64,000 nucleotides of DNA from Lentzea albida. GTDB lineage: Bacteria; Actinomycetota; Actinomycetes; Mycobacteriales; Pseudonocardiaceae. A program made the position numbers and the translations under genes. Positions 51,208 through 59,939 of this stretch are shown piece by piece. How positions within the stretch are numbered: position 1 is the stretch's first letter; each line of letters starts with the position of its first letter. The DNA lies in contig NZ_FOFV01000007.1 in the NCBI RefSeq assembly GCF_900111005.1, forward strand, positions 248,001-312,000, in the 5' to 3' direction. Under the pieces are notes generated by a model. It was not told the origin of the DNA. It worked only from the letters and a program-made list of their open reading frames with translations, and ran no database searches.

Positions 51208-52005
51208 TCAGGCCTTGCGGCCCACCGCCGCCAGCCCCGTGAACCGCTCCGGGTTGTCGTCCACGTCCTCCGGCGACACCGGCCGCCACTGCGGGAAGAA
51301 CACCACGCCCGGCTCGACGATCTCGAAGCCGTCGAACAGCCCGGTCACCTGCTCCCGCGTGCGCATGGTCATGGGGGTCGCGGTGCGCTGGTACAGGTCC
51401 TGGTGCGAGTCGGCCTGGTCCGGCCGTCCCGCCTGGCTGGCGTGCGACAGCACGAGGTAGCTGCCCGGCGCCATCGCCTCGCGGTACTTGGCCACGATGG
51501 CCTGCGGGTCGTCGCTGTCGGGGACGAAGTGCAGCACCGCGACCATCATCACGGCGACGGGCTCGTCGAAGTCGAGCAGCGCGCGGACGCCGGGGCTCGA
51601 CAGCACCTCGTCCGGGCGGCGCAGGTCGGCCTGCACGACGCCGGCGCGGTCGTTGCCGCGCAGGATGTTCTCGCTGTACGCGGCGGCCACCGGGTCGTTG
51701 TCCACGTAGACGACCCGGGAGTCCGGCGCGGCGTCCTGGGCGACCTCGTGCACGTTGCCCACGGTCGGGATGCCCGAGCCGAGGTCGAGGAACTGGCGGA
51801 TGCCGGCGTCGATGCAGAACCGCACGGCGCGGCGCAGGAAGGCGCGGTTCTGCTGCATGATCATCGGCAGGTCCGGCCACAGGCCGATGGCGCGCTCGGC
51901 CATCTCGCGGTCGACGGCGAAGTTGTGCGCTCCGCCCAGGTAGTAGTCGTAGACCCGTGCCGCGCTGGGGCGGGTCAGGTCGACACCGCCGGTCTCGTCA
52001 GTCAT
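51208..52005 (-). CDS. SAM-dependent methyltransferase, DUF574 (Methyltransf_19) family
   Basis: A 265-aa protein. VDLTRPSAARVYDYYLGGAH at the start is the near-invariant DUF574 signature; QFLDLGSGIPTVGNVHEVA is SAM motif I, VVYVDNDPVAAAY motif II, and VAVMMVAVLHFVPDSDDP motif III. This large actinomycete-specific family has unknown substrates, and genomes carry tens of copies, often beside regulators. ATG at 52005 was chosen over GTG 52017 as the D-x-T-R-P start fits. It ends 85 bases from the second hairpin. Confidence 0.9.
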   Translation of the reverse strand: MTDETGGVDLTRPSAARVYDYYLGGAHNFAVDREMAERAIGLWPDLPMIMQQNRAFLRRAVRFCIDAGIRQFLDLGSGIPTVGNVHEVAQDAAPDSRVVYVDNDPVAAAYSENILRGNDRAGVVQADLRRPDEVLSSPGVRALLDFDEPVAVMMVAVLHFVPDSDDPQAIVAKYREAMAPGSYLVLSHASQAGRPDQADSHQDLYQRTATPMTMRTREQVTGLFDGFEIVEPGVVFFPQWRPVSPEDVDDNPERFTGLAAVGRKA

Positions 52006-52140
52006 GCCTGCCCCCACCCGTGCGTGATCGACGTCGTGATCGGCACGCTACCCGCTCGCGCGCCGAGATCAACCCATCGGGCCATTCGGCGGGTGACCGC
52101 GGCGCGTCAGCGGGGTGCAATGGGCAGACGGAGGTGGGGC

Positions 52141-53469
52141 ATGCGCGCTCGGCTCGTGGTGTCGTTGCTGGGACTGGTCCTCGTCGCGGGCGGTGCTCCC
52201 GCCACGGCCTCGCCGGGCGTCCCCGGTGACCAGCCGTTGCCCGGCTACACGATCAGCAACCCGCCGCTCGCGCCCGAGGTGGTGAACGGGAAGCCGACGC
52301 GGGTGCTCCAGGGCGTCCACGAGCACTCGGCGTACGTCGTCGAGGTGCCCGCGCAGTGGAACGGCCGCCTCGCCATGTGGGCGCACGGGTACCGCGGCAC
52401 CGGCACCGTGCTCACCGTGGACCCGCCGTCGTACGGCCTGCGCACCCGGATGCTGAGCCAGGGCTACGCCTGGGCCGCGTCCTCCTATTACGGCAACGGG
52501 TACGACGTCCGGGCGGGCGTCCTCGCCACGCACGACCTGGCGAAGCACTTCGGCAGGCTCGTCGCGAAGCCGGAGCAGGTGCTCATCGCCGGGGTCTCGA
52601 TGGGCGGGCACGTCATCGGCCGGTCGCTGGAGCAGTTCCCCGGCTTCTACGACGGCGCGCTGCCGATGTGCGGGGTGCTCGGCGACCACGAGCTGTTCGA
52701 CTTCTTCCTCGACTACCAGGTCACCGCGCAGGCGCTCTCCGGGATCGGCTCCTACCCGGTGGCGGCCGACTACCTCACCACCGTCGTGCCGCGCATCCAG
52801 GAGGAGCTCGGGCTGACCGGCCTCGTGCCCGGTGGCCCCGACACCGTCACACCGGAGGGCGCCCGGTTCCGGGCGACCGTCGTCGACCGCAGCGGCGGCC
52901 CGCGTCCCGGCGCGACGCCCGCGTTCGCGTACTGGAAGGACTTCCTGTTCGGCCTCGCCTCGCCGCCCGCCGACGGTCTCCCGCTCGCGTTCGACCCCGG
53001 CAGGCTCGCGACGAACCTCGGCACCCGCTACCAGCCGGCCGAGCTGAACCGCGCGGTGCAGCGGGTGGCGCCGCGCGACTGGCGGTCGCGCCTGTCGCCC
53101 GCGCTCACCGAGATCCCGCGGATCACGGGCAGGCCGGGCGTCCCGGTGCTCTCCCTGCACGGCCTGGGCGACCTGTTCGTGCCGTTCTCGATGGAGCAGG
53201 AGTACCGGACCGACGTCGCCCGCCACGGCCAGTCGAAGTGGCTGGTGCAGCGGGCGATCAGGACCGTCGACCACTGCGAGTTCTCCCCCGCCGAGGTGGG
53301 CACGGCGTGGGACGACCTCGTCAAGTGGACCGGCCGCGGCGCGAAGCCAGCCGGTGACGCCGTCGGAGACCGCTCCACCGTGGCCGCGCCCGCGTTCGGC
53401 TGCCGGTTCACCGACCGCGCCGCCTACACCGGTCCGGGCACCAGGAAGCTTTTCTCACCCTGCCCGTGA
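52141..53469 (+). CDS. Secreted alpha/beta hydrolase-like protein
   Basis: A 442-aa exported protein. MRARLVVSLLGLVLVAGGAP is a Sec signal. LAMWAHGYRGTGTVLTVD is the oxyanion region, VLIAGVSMGGHVIGRSLEQF the G-x-S-x-G nucleophile elbow, SLHGLGDLFVPFSMEQEY the acid Asp, and TVDHCEFSP the catalytic His. A lid-like insert of about 150 residues lies between nucleophile and acid. It has the build of secreted esterases or tannase-like enzymes of actinomycetes; no substrate can be given. GGAGGTGGGG precedes the ATG at 52141. Confidence 0.82.
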   Translation: MRARLVVSLLGLVLVAGGAPATASPGVPGDQPLPGYTISNPPLAPEVVNGKPTRVLQGVHEHSAYVVEVPAQWNGRLAMWAHGYRGTGTVLTVDPPSYGLRTRMLSQGYAWAASSYYGNGYDVRAGVLATHDLAKHFGRLVAKPEQVLIAGVSMGGHVIGRSLEQFPGFYDGALPMCGVLGDHELFDFFLDYQVTAQALSGIGSYPVAADYLTTVVPRIQEELGLTGLVPGGPDTVTPEGARFRATVVDRSGGPRPGATPAFAYWKDFLFGLASPPADGLPLAFDPGRLATNLGTRYQPAELNRAVQRVAPRDWRSRLSPALTEIPRITGRPGVPVLSLHGLGDLFVPFSMEQEYRTDVARHGQSKWLVQRAIRTVDHCEFSPAEVGTAWDDLVKWTGRGAKPAGDAVGDRSTVAAPAFGCRFTDRAAYTGPGTRKLFSPCP

Positions 53470-53511
53470 CGTTTTGCCGCCGCGAACGATGTCTCCTGCG
53501 AAGGAGGCGTG

Positions 53512-53922
53512 GTGGCGAAGGTGAAATCGCGACGAGGCCGGCTGCTGGCCGGGCTCTCGCTGGTGGGCGCGCTGATCGGGCTGGTGATCCTGCTCCAGTC
53601 CGCGACGGAGCAGAGGTCCTGGCCCAGCGCCGAGGGCACGGTGCAGGAGCGCCTCAAGTCGGGCAAGAGCGCGTCGGTGCGGGTCGAGTACCCGTTGCCG
53701 GACGGCAGCAGGCAGGTGGCGACCCTGTCGGAGAACGGGCCCGCGCGGCACCCCGGTGAGCGCGTGACGGTCCGCTACGACCTGGAGGACGGCGAGGTCG
53801 TGGACGCCGCGCTGGCCGACAACGACCAGGCGTTCTGGGTGGTCGGCGTGATGCTCGGGGTGGTGGTCCTCGGCGGGATCTTCCTGAACCTCGTCGCCTG
53901 GACGCCCGTGCGGGAGGACTGA
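53512..53922 (+). CDS. DUF3592-like membrane protein
   Basis: A protein of about 136 aa with one N-terminal helix (LLAGLSLVGALIGLVILLQS), an extracytoplasmic beta-rich middle and a C-terminal helix (FWVVGVMLGVVVLGGIFLNL). WPSAEGTVQERLKSGKSASV and YPLPDGSRQVATL followed by PGERVTVRYDLEDG match DUF3592, whose function is unknown. AAGGAGG is followed by two GTG codons at 53509 and 53512; the second has the more usual spacing. A terminator follows directly. Confidence 0.8.
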   Translation: MAKVKSRRGRLLAGLSLVGALIGLVILLQSATEQRSWPSAEGTVQERLKSGKSASVRVEYPLPDGSRQVATLSENGPARHPGERVTVRYDLEDGEVVDAALADNDQAFWVVGVMLGVVVLGGIFLNLVAWTPVRED

Positions 53923-53948
53923 GGCGGGCGCCCTGCGGGGCGCCCGCC
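53923..53948. terminator. Bidirectional terminator
   Basis: GGCGGGCGCCC and GGGCGCCCGCC form a perfect 11-bp stem with a 4-base loop, beginning at the base after the DUF3592 stop. It also lies 8 bases past the end of the convergent cysteine operon. Confidence 0.85.
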
Positions 53949-53956
53949 ACCTCATC

Positions 53957-54451
53957 TCAGTGCCGGCCCCAGTTCGGCACGTCGTAGCCGTTCATCGTGA
54001 CCTCGAACTGGTCGTACTTCGCCATGAGCGTGAGCAGTTCGTCCTCGGTGGGCTTGTTGCCGTCCGCGTACATCTCGGCGAGGCCACGGAAGTACTCCTC
54101 GCGGTTGAGCGCGGGCGTGAAGATGATCAGCATCGTGGCCTGGTCCTTGTACGGATTGTGGAACCCGTGCGACACGCCCATCGGGACGTTCACGTACGTG
54201 CCGGGCGGCGCGGCGAACGACTTGCCGTCGAGGTGCAGCTCCACCATGCCGTGCAGGACGTAGAACGCCTCCAGCTGTTCGTTGTGGACGTGCGGTGAGG
54301 CGCCGGGCGCACCGGGGGCCATCCGGTGCTCGTACAGACCGAGCCGCCCGTCCGTCTCGCTGCCCCTCGCCTTGAAGGTCGTGTGGGTGGTCGTGCCGAT
54401 CTGCACCGACTCGCCTTCGCCGGGAAGCAGGATGTTGGACACTTGCGTCAT
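53957..54451 (-). CDS. Cupin-domain protein at the end of the cysteine operon
   Basis: A 164-aa single cupin. GASPHVHNEQLEAFYVLHGM is cupin motif 1 with metal ligands His-His-Glu, and GTYVNVPMGVSHGFHNPYKD motif 2 with the last His. The C-terminal ~50 residues are helical (LNREEYFRGLAEMYADGNKP). The gene starts 6 bases after the cysteine synthase stop, so both are on one transcript. In this context a thiol- or cysteine-oxidising or quercetinase-like role is conceivable but not shown; the length and motifs do not match canonical cysteine dioxygenase. Confidence 0.82.
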   Translation of the reverse strand: MTQVSNILLPGEGESVQIGTTTHTTFKARGSETDGRLGLYEHRMAPGAPGASPHVHNEQLEAFYVLHGMVELHLDGKSFAAPPGTYVNVPMGVSHGFHNPYKDQATMLIIFTPALNREEYFRGLAEMYADGNKPTEDELLTLMAKYDQFEVTMNGYDVPNWGRH

Positions 54452-54457
54452 GTCTGT

Positions 54458-55429
54458 TCACTCCTCATTGATGGCGGTGTCGTCGTCCTGGTTGAACCAG
54501 GAGAGATAGCGCTCGCCCGTGTCCGGGAACACGGTGACGAGGTTCTTGCCGGCGTACTCGGGCCGTGTGGAGAGCACACGGCAGGCGTGCGCCGCCGCGC
54601 CGGAGGAGACCCCGACGAGCAGCCCCGCCGTCCTGGCGAGCTCGCGTGCGGTGTTGTAGGCGTCGTCGTTCGACACCGTGAGGACCTCGTCGATCAGGCC
54701 GACGTCGGTCGTGTCGGCCACGAAGCCGCCGTTGAGGCCGGGGATGCGGTGCAGGCCGCCCCAGCCCTGGCTGATCACCGGCGACCCCTCGGGCTCGACC
54801 GCGACGACGCGGACCGCGGGGTTGCGCTCCTTGAGGTACTTCGCGGTGCCGCTGAGCGTTCCGCCGGTGCCGACGCCGCAGACGAAGACGTCGACCTCGC
54901 CGTCGGTGTCGTTCCAGATCTCCGGGCCGGTGGTGGCGTAGTGCGCGGCCACGTTGTCGGAGTTCTCGTGCTGGCAGGCGAACCACGACCCCGGCCGTTC
55001 GCGGTAGATCTCCTCGGCCTTGGCGATCGCGGCGACGTAGCCCTCCTGGTACGGCGTCAGCACGATCTCCGCGCCGAACGCGCGCAGCAGCTGCAGGCGT
55101 TCGGTGGTCGCGCTGTCCGGCAGGACGATCACGCACCGGTAGCCGCGGGCCGCGGCGATCGACGCCATGGAGATGCCCGTGTTGCCGGACGTGGCCTCGA
55201 CGATCGTGCCCGAGCCGCGGACGAGCTGACCGCGTTCCTCCGCGCCGTTGATCATGTACAGCGCGGCCCTGTCCTTCACGCTGGACAACGGGTTCGCCAT
55301 CTCGAGCTTGGCGTACAGGTGCGCGGTCGTCACGCCGAGGTCGAGCCGGACGGTGGGCGTGCCGCCGATCAGCTCGTCGATCGAGCGGGCCGGCGGGCGT
55401 TTGGTGAGCGGACTGACCCGGGTCTCCAC
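54458..55429 (-). CDS. Cysteine synthase / O-acetylserine sulfhydrylase family
   Basis: A 323-aa fold-type II PLP enzyme. The catalytic Lys is in EMANPLSSVKDRAALYMI (family usual N-P-x-x-S-V-K-D-R), EATSGNTGISMASIAAARGY binds the substrate carboxylate, VCGVGTGGTLSGTAKYLKER binds the PLP phosphate, and VGVSSGAAAHA holds the ring-contacting Ser. It forms cysteine from O-acetylserine and sulphide, or a related beta-substituted amino acid. It is 22 bases downstream of the serine acetyltransferase gene. Such dedicated CysK-CysE pairs beside an exporter suggest use in a secondary product. Confidence 0.88.
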   Translation of the reverse strand: METRVSPLTKRPPARSIDELIGGTPTVRLDLGVTTAHLYAKLEMANPLSSVKDRAALYMINGAEERGQLVRGSGTIVEATSGNTGISMASIAAARGYRCVIVLPDSATTERLQLLRAFGAEIVLTPYQEGYVAAIAKAEEIYRERPGSWFACQHENSDNVAAHYATTGPEIWNDTDGEVDVFVCGVGTGGTLSGTAKYLKERNPAVRVVAVEPEGSPVISQGWGGLHRIPGLNGGFVADTTDVGLIDEVLTVSNDDAYNTARELARTAGLLVGVSSGAAAHACRVLSTRPEYAGKNLVTVFPDTGERYLSWFNQDDDTAINEE

Positions 55430-55451
55430 GAGCTCTCCGATCGGTTGGGTG

Positions 55452-56093
55452 TCACCAGCTGGGGAAGACGGCCGCGCCCTTGTGCTTCTGCCCCGCCACG
55501 ACGACGGACTGGCGCGGCCTCGCCGCCTTCGCCACGCTGCGGCTCGACCTCAGGTTCGGGATCGAGAACGGCGCGAGGACGCGGGAGTCGGCCGGCACGT
55601 CGCGGATCACGAGCGCCTGCGCGCCCACCACGGAGTCGTGGCCGACGGTGATCGGGCCGAGCAGCGTCGCGTTGGCCCCGACCACCACCCGGTCGCCGAG
55701 CTTCGGGTGGCGGCGGGAGCCCTCGGGGCGCTGGTTGTCGTGCCACCACCCGACGGCGCCGAGCGTGACCTGGTGGAAGATCGTGACGTCGTCGCCGATC
55801 ACGACCGTCTCGCCGATCACGACACCCGCGCCGTGGTCGATGAAGAAGCCGCGGCCGATCGTCGCGCCGGGGTGGATCTCGATGCCGCCGGTCAGCAGCC
55901 GGGCGACGACCATGACGAGCCGGGCGCTGCGCCGGTGACCCCGCAGGTGCAGCAGGTGCGACACGCGCCAGCCCCAGATCGCGATGACCGTCGGGTGCAG
56001 CAACGCCTCGCTGCGCGACAGGATCGACGGGTCGCGGTCCATGACCATGTCGAGGTCGGCGGTGATCGCGCGGAGCAGCGCCCGCGGCGTCAC
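55452..56093 (-). CDS. Serine O-acetyltransferase
   Basis: A 213-aa left-handed beta-helix acyltransferase (CysE/EpsC type). IEIHPGATIGRGFFIDHGAG is the His-containing hexapeptide motif, VVIGETVVIGDDVTIFHQVT and RHPKLGDRVVVGANATLLGP continue the helix. It acetylates serine with acetyl-CoA to make the substrate of the adjacent cysteine synthase. The C-terminus is Arg/Lys-rich and longer than usual. GTG at 56093 overlaps the exporter's stop (GTGA). The C-terminal end normally binds CysK; here it ends FPSW instead of the usual Ile, so complex formation may differ. Confidence 0.87.
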   Translation of the reverse strand: MTPRALLRAITADLDMVMDRDPSILSRSEALLHPTVIAIWGWRVSHLLHLRGHRRSARLVMVVARLLTGGIEIHPGATIGRGFFIDHGAGVVIGETVVIGDDVTIFHQVTLGAVGWWHDNQRPEGSRRHPKLGDRVVVGANATLLGPITVGHDSVVGAQALVIRDVPADSRVLAPFSIPNLRSSRSVAKAARPRQSVVVAGQKHKGAAVFPSW

Positions 56094-56992
56094 CGGACCG
56101 CCCCCACCTTCTCCTTGCGGAGCTGGCCCAGGCGGTTCTCCGCGTAGGCCACGCCGACGAGCACGACCAGGCCACCGGCCAGGAGGTTCCACGTCACGGG
56201 CTCACCGAGGAACAGCACGCTGACGAGCACCGCGAACACCGGCACCACGTAGTTGACCGCGGACGCCGTGGTGGCGCCGACGTCGCCGATGAGGCGGAAG
56301 TACAGCACGTACGCCAGACCGGTGCTGAGCAGGCCGAGCAGCACGATGCTCGCCGTCACCGGGCCGGTGAACTCGGGCGTGCGCCACCCCAGGAACGGCG
56401 TCACGACCGCCTGCAGCACGGCCGCCGCCACGAGCTGCGACGCGGCCAGCGCCAGGGGCGCCAACCCCAGCGGCGACAGGTACTTCCGCACGTACACGAA
56501 GCCGATCGCGTAGCTCACGGCCGCGCCGAAGCACGCCAGCCGTCCGCTGAGCGAGCCGAGCGACTCGTGCCACGGGCCGATCAGCAGCACCACGCCGACG
56601 AAGCCGAGCGCGAGGCCGACCGCCTTGCGGGAGGTGGCCCGCTCGGTCGGCAGCGCGGCGGTCGCCAGTGCCAGCGTCAGCAGCGGAGTGGCGCCGATCA
56701 GCACGCCCGCGATGCCGGCGCCGGTGGTCTTCTCGCCGTAGGACAACAACAGGAACGGGATCACGTTGCCGAACAACCCGGCGGCCGCGATGTGGCCCCA
56801 GATCTGCGCGGACCGCGGCAGCGCCACCTTGCGGAGCGCGGCGATCGACAGCAGCACGGCCGCGCCGAGGACGAGTCTGCTGAGCACGAGCTGTCCCGGT
56901 GTCAGCCCTTCCAGGGAGACCTTGATGAAGGTGAAGCTGCTTCCCCACAGCAGCGCCAGCAGCAGGAAGCGCGCGACAGATGCCTTGTCCAT
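56090..56992 (-). CDS. EamA/DMT-family exporter
   Basis: A 300-aa, ten-TM transporter of the drug/metabolite family with two EamA repeats: FLLLALLWGSSFTFIKVSLE begins the first and CFGAAVSYAIGFVYVRKYLS the second, ending with AVNYVVPVFAVLVSVLFLGE, the typical family close. Relatives export O-acetylserine and cysteine (YdeD/EamA) or other amino acids. First gene of the cysteine operon, coupled to the acetyltransferase by GTGA, so O-acetylserine or cysteine export is a reasonable inference. ATG at 56992, divergent from the second LAL regulator. Confidence 0.85.
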   Translation of the reverse strand: MDKASVARFLLLALLWGSSFTFIKVSLEGLTPGQLVLSRLVLGAAVLLSIAALRKVALPRSAQIWGHIAAAGLFGNVIPFLLLSYGEKTTGAGIAGVLIGATPLLTLALATAALPTERATSRKAVGLALGFVGVVLLIGPWHESLGSLSGRLACFGAAVSYAIGFVYVRKYLSPLGLAPLALAASQLVAAAVLQAVVTPFLGWRTPEFTGPVTASIVLLGLLSTGLAYVLYFRLIGDVGATTASAVNYVVPVFAVLVSVLFLGEPVTWNLLAGGLVVLVGVAYAENRLGQLRKEKVGAVR

Positions 56993-57125
56993 TGCTTCTC
57001 GATTCGGGTCATCAGTCAGTAGTCGTTTGGACACTTCAGCAGAGGCGACTAGTGCCTCGCTCAAGCGAACGGCGCAGTCGCCCACGCCGGCCCGGCGGCG
57101 GGCGGACACGACATAGGCTCTGGCC

Positions 57126-59849
57126 ATGTTGGTCGGCCGGGACGGTGAACGGGACCACGTCGAGCGGGTGCTGGGGCTGGCGCCGGCCGGTCGCAGCGCG
57201 GCGCTGGTCGTCCGGGGTGAGGCGGGGATCGGCAAGTCGGCGTTGCTCGACCACGCCGTGGCCGCGGCGGACGGGATGCGGGTCCTGCGGGGTGTCGGGA
57301 TCGAGTCCGAGGCGGAACTGGCGTTCGGCGCGCTGCACCTCCTGCTGTACCCGTACCTCGACCGGCTCGACCTGCTGCCCGGACCGCAGGCCGACGCGTT
57401 GCGCGGTGCGTTCGGCCTGAGCGGCGACACGACGACGACGCCGTTCCTGATCGGTGCGGCGACCTTGACGCTGCTCGCCGAGCTGGCCTCGGAGCAGCCG
57501 TTGTTGTGCGTGGTCGACGACGCGCAGTGGCTCGACCGGGGGTCGTCGGACGCGTTGCTGTTCGCCGCGCGGCGGTTCCAGGCGGATCCGGTCGTCATGC
57601 TGTTCGCGGTCCGCGACACGGCGGTGCCCTTCCCCACGCCCGGCATCGAGGAGCTGCGCCTGCAGGACCTGTCGCCGGAGGCGGCGGCAGGGCTGCTCGA
57701 CGAGCGCAGCCCGGGGCTGACGGCGCCGATGCGGGCGCGGGTCCTGGAGGAGGCGGGCGGCAACCCGCTCGCGTTGCTGGAACTCGGCGCGGCGAGGCTG
57801 GCCGCGCAACGCGAGGGGCGGGCCGAACCGGCGCACCAGGTCGGGCCGCTGCCGGTCACGCGCCGGGTGCAGGACGCGTTCCGCGCACAGGTCGTCGGCC
57901 TGCCGCCGGCGTGCCAGTCGATCCTGCTGGTCGCCGCCGCCGACCGGTTCGCCGGGATGGAGACGGTGCTGCGGGTGGCCCGCGCGGTCGGTGCGGACGT
58001 CTCCGACCTGGACGCGGCCGAACGCGCGGGGCTGATCGGCGTGGCGGACGGCGAGCTCGTGTTCCGGCACCCGCTCGTGCGGGCCGCCGCCTACCAGTGC
58101 GCCACGCACCACCAGCGGATCGCGGTGCACCGGGCGTTCGCCGAGGCGCTCACGACCCCGGAGGTGCTGGACCGCCGCGCCTGGCACCTGGCCGCCGCCA
58201 CGACCGAGCCGGACGAGGCCGTGGCCGCCGAGCTCGAACGGACCGCGTTGCGCGCCGAACGCCGTGGTGGCGCGATGGCCGTGTCCGCCGCGTACGACCG
58301 CGCGGGACGCCTGAGCGTGGACCCGGAGCTCAAGGCGAGGCGCATCGCCAAGGCCGCGCTCGCCGCCTACGACGCGGGCAAGCCCGACCGCGCGGCACGA
58401 CTGGCCGTCGAGGTCACCTCGCTCACCGGTGATCCGGCCGTGGTCGCCGACGTGACGCTGCTGCGCGGCCAGATCGAGTACGAGCGGAAGTCGCCCGAGG
58501 CGGACGCGGCGCTGGCGTGCGAGGCGGCGCGGCTCGTCCTGGACAGCGACCCGGAACGCGCCCTCGTGATGCTGACGGAGATGGCCTGCGCGAGCCGTGA
58601 CGCGGGCGCGCTGCGCCTGGTCGCCGAGAGCGGCCGGCTCATGGCACGGCTGCGGCTGGAACCCGGCTCGCGGGCCAGGGCGTCGGCCGACGCGCAGATC
58701 AGCTGGGGCGACCTGCTGAGCGGCAGGCCGGAGGGCGCCGCCGGTCCGTTGCGCGCGATGGTGGAGATCGGCCGGCTGCCGGGCGAGGACACGATGCACC
58801 GGGTCGTGGCCGGGTTCAGCGGCCTGATGCTGGCCGACGACCGGGCGACCGCCGCGGTGATGGAGGCGATGCTGGCCGAGGTGCGCGCGAGCGGTGCGCT
58901 GACCTGGATCCCCTACGCGCAGGAGGTCCTGGCGTTCGCCGAGATGCTGCGCGGTGACTTCCTCGGCGCGCAGACGGCCCTGGCCGAGGCCGTGGCGCTC
59001 AGCCGCGAGTTCGGGATGGACACGGAGGTCGCCCTGCTGCGGGCGACGTCCGTGTGGCTCGCCGCGGTGCGGGGCGACGAGGAGCACTGCCGTTCGGTGG
59101 CCGCGGAGGTGCTGCCGCTCCTCGACGGGCGGCACGCCGTCGGGTCCGCGCTCGTGTTCTGGGGCCTCGGCCTGCTGGACCTCGCCGCCGGGCGGTACGG
59201 GGCGGCGTTCGACGCGCTGCACACCGTCTGCACCGGCCCGGCCCGCTACGACTTCCCCATCCGCGCGGTCCCGGACCTGGTCGAGGCCTGCGTGCGCGAC
59301 GGAGACCCCGACCGCGTCACCGAGCAGCTCGCGGCGTTCGAGCGGTGGGCGGCGCACGTGGGCAGCCCGGTCGCGACGGCACTGCTGCGGCGCTGCCAGG
59401 CCATGGTCGAGGACTCCGAGGAGCACTACCGCGCGGCGCTGGACCTGCACGCCGTGCACGGCGGCCGGTTCGACGAGGCCAGGACGCGGCTGCTGCACGG
59501 CGAATGGCTGCGCCGAAGACGCCGCCGCGGCGAGGCGCGCACCGAACTGACCGCCGCCCTGGCCGGCTTCACGCGGCTGGGAGCGCCCGCGTGGGAGGCA
59601 CGCGCCCGCACCGAGCTCACCGCGCTCGGCGAACGCCCGGCGCTCGACCCGGTGGCCGACGACGTCCTGAAGAACCTGACCCCGCAGGAGGTGCAGGTCG
59701 TCCGGCTCGCCGCGGCGGGCCTGAGCAACAAGGAGATCGGCGCGCAGCTGTTCCTGAGCCCGCGCACGATCGGTCACCACCTGTACCGCGCCTACCCCAA
59801 GCTGGGCGTCACCCGACGGATCGAACTCGCGCAGCTGGGCCTCGGATGA
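57126..59849 (+). CDS. LAL-family LuxR transcriptional regulator with AAA ATPase, second copy
   Basis: A 907-aa LAL regulator. Walker A (GEAGIGKS) is at about residues 31-38, Walker B (LCVVDDAQWLD) near 130, a TPR-like helical region fills about 350-830, and the LuxR HTH is at about 850-900 (LSNKEIGAQLFLSPRTIGHH). It is clearly related to the regulator at 3583-6213 in the ATPase part (same LCVVDDAQWLD and NPLALLEL), though the middle regions have diverged. It is followed after 90 bases by an SDR gene, as is the first copy. The divergent cysteine operon shares its 133-bp promoter region and may be a target. Confidence 0.9.
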   Translation: MLVGRDGERDHVERVLGLAPAGRSAALVVRGEAGIGKSALLDHAVAAADGMRVLRGVGIESEAELAFGALHLLLYPYLDRLDLLPGPQADALRGAFGLSGDTTTTPFLIGAATLTLLAELASEQPLLCVVDDAQWLDRGSSDALLFAARRFQADPVVMLFAVRDTAVPFPTPGIEELRLQDLSPEAAAGLLDERSPGLTAPMRARVLEEAGGNPLALLELGAARLAAQREGRAEPAHQVGPLPVTRRVQDAFRAQVVGLPPACQSILLVAAADRFAGMETVLRVARAVGADVSDLDAAERAGLIGVADGELVFRHPLVRAAAYQCATHHQRIAVHRAFAEALTTPEVLDRRAWHLAAATTEPDEAVAAELERTALRAERRGGAMAVSAAYDRAGRLSVDPELKARRIAKAALAAYDAGKPDRAARLAVEVTSLTGDPAVVADVTLLRGQIEYERKSPEADAALACEAARLVLDSDPERALVMLTEMACASRDAGALRLVAESGRLMARLRLEPGSRARASADAQISWGDLLSGRPEGAAGPLRAMVEIGRLPGEDTMHRVVAGFSGLMLADDRATAAVMEAMLAEVRASGALTWIPYAQEVLAFAEMLRGDFLGAQTALAEAVALSREFGMDTEVALLRATSVWLAAVRGDEEHCRSVAAEVLPLLDGRHAVGSALVFWGLGLLDLAAGRYGAAFDALHTVCTGPARYDFPIRAVPDLVEACVRDGDPDRVTEQLAAFERWAAHVGSPVATALLRRCQAMVEDSEEHYRAALDLHAVHGGRFDEARTRLLHGEWLRRRRRRGEARTELTAALAGFTRLGAPAWEARARTELTALGERPALDPVADDVLKNLTPQEVQVVRLAAAGLSNKEIGAQLFLSPRTIGHHLYRAYPKLGVTRRIELAQLGLG

Positions 59850-59939
59850 CTTACCCGGCCCGCCTGACGCCAGTCACGTGACCGATGTGGACCCCGGTCG
59901 CCGGCCCCTAGCTTCTCCAGCGACGAGAAGGAGACCACC

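Noticed and set aside
53957-54451. Cysteine dioxygenase
   Set aside because: The operon context is tempting, but the H-V-H...E / H spacing and the length match generic cupins rather than the cysteine dioxygenase family.
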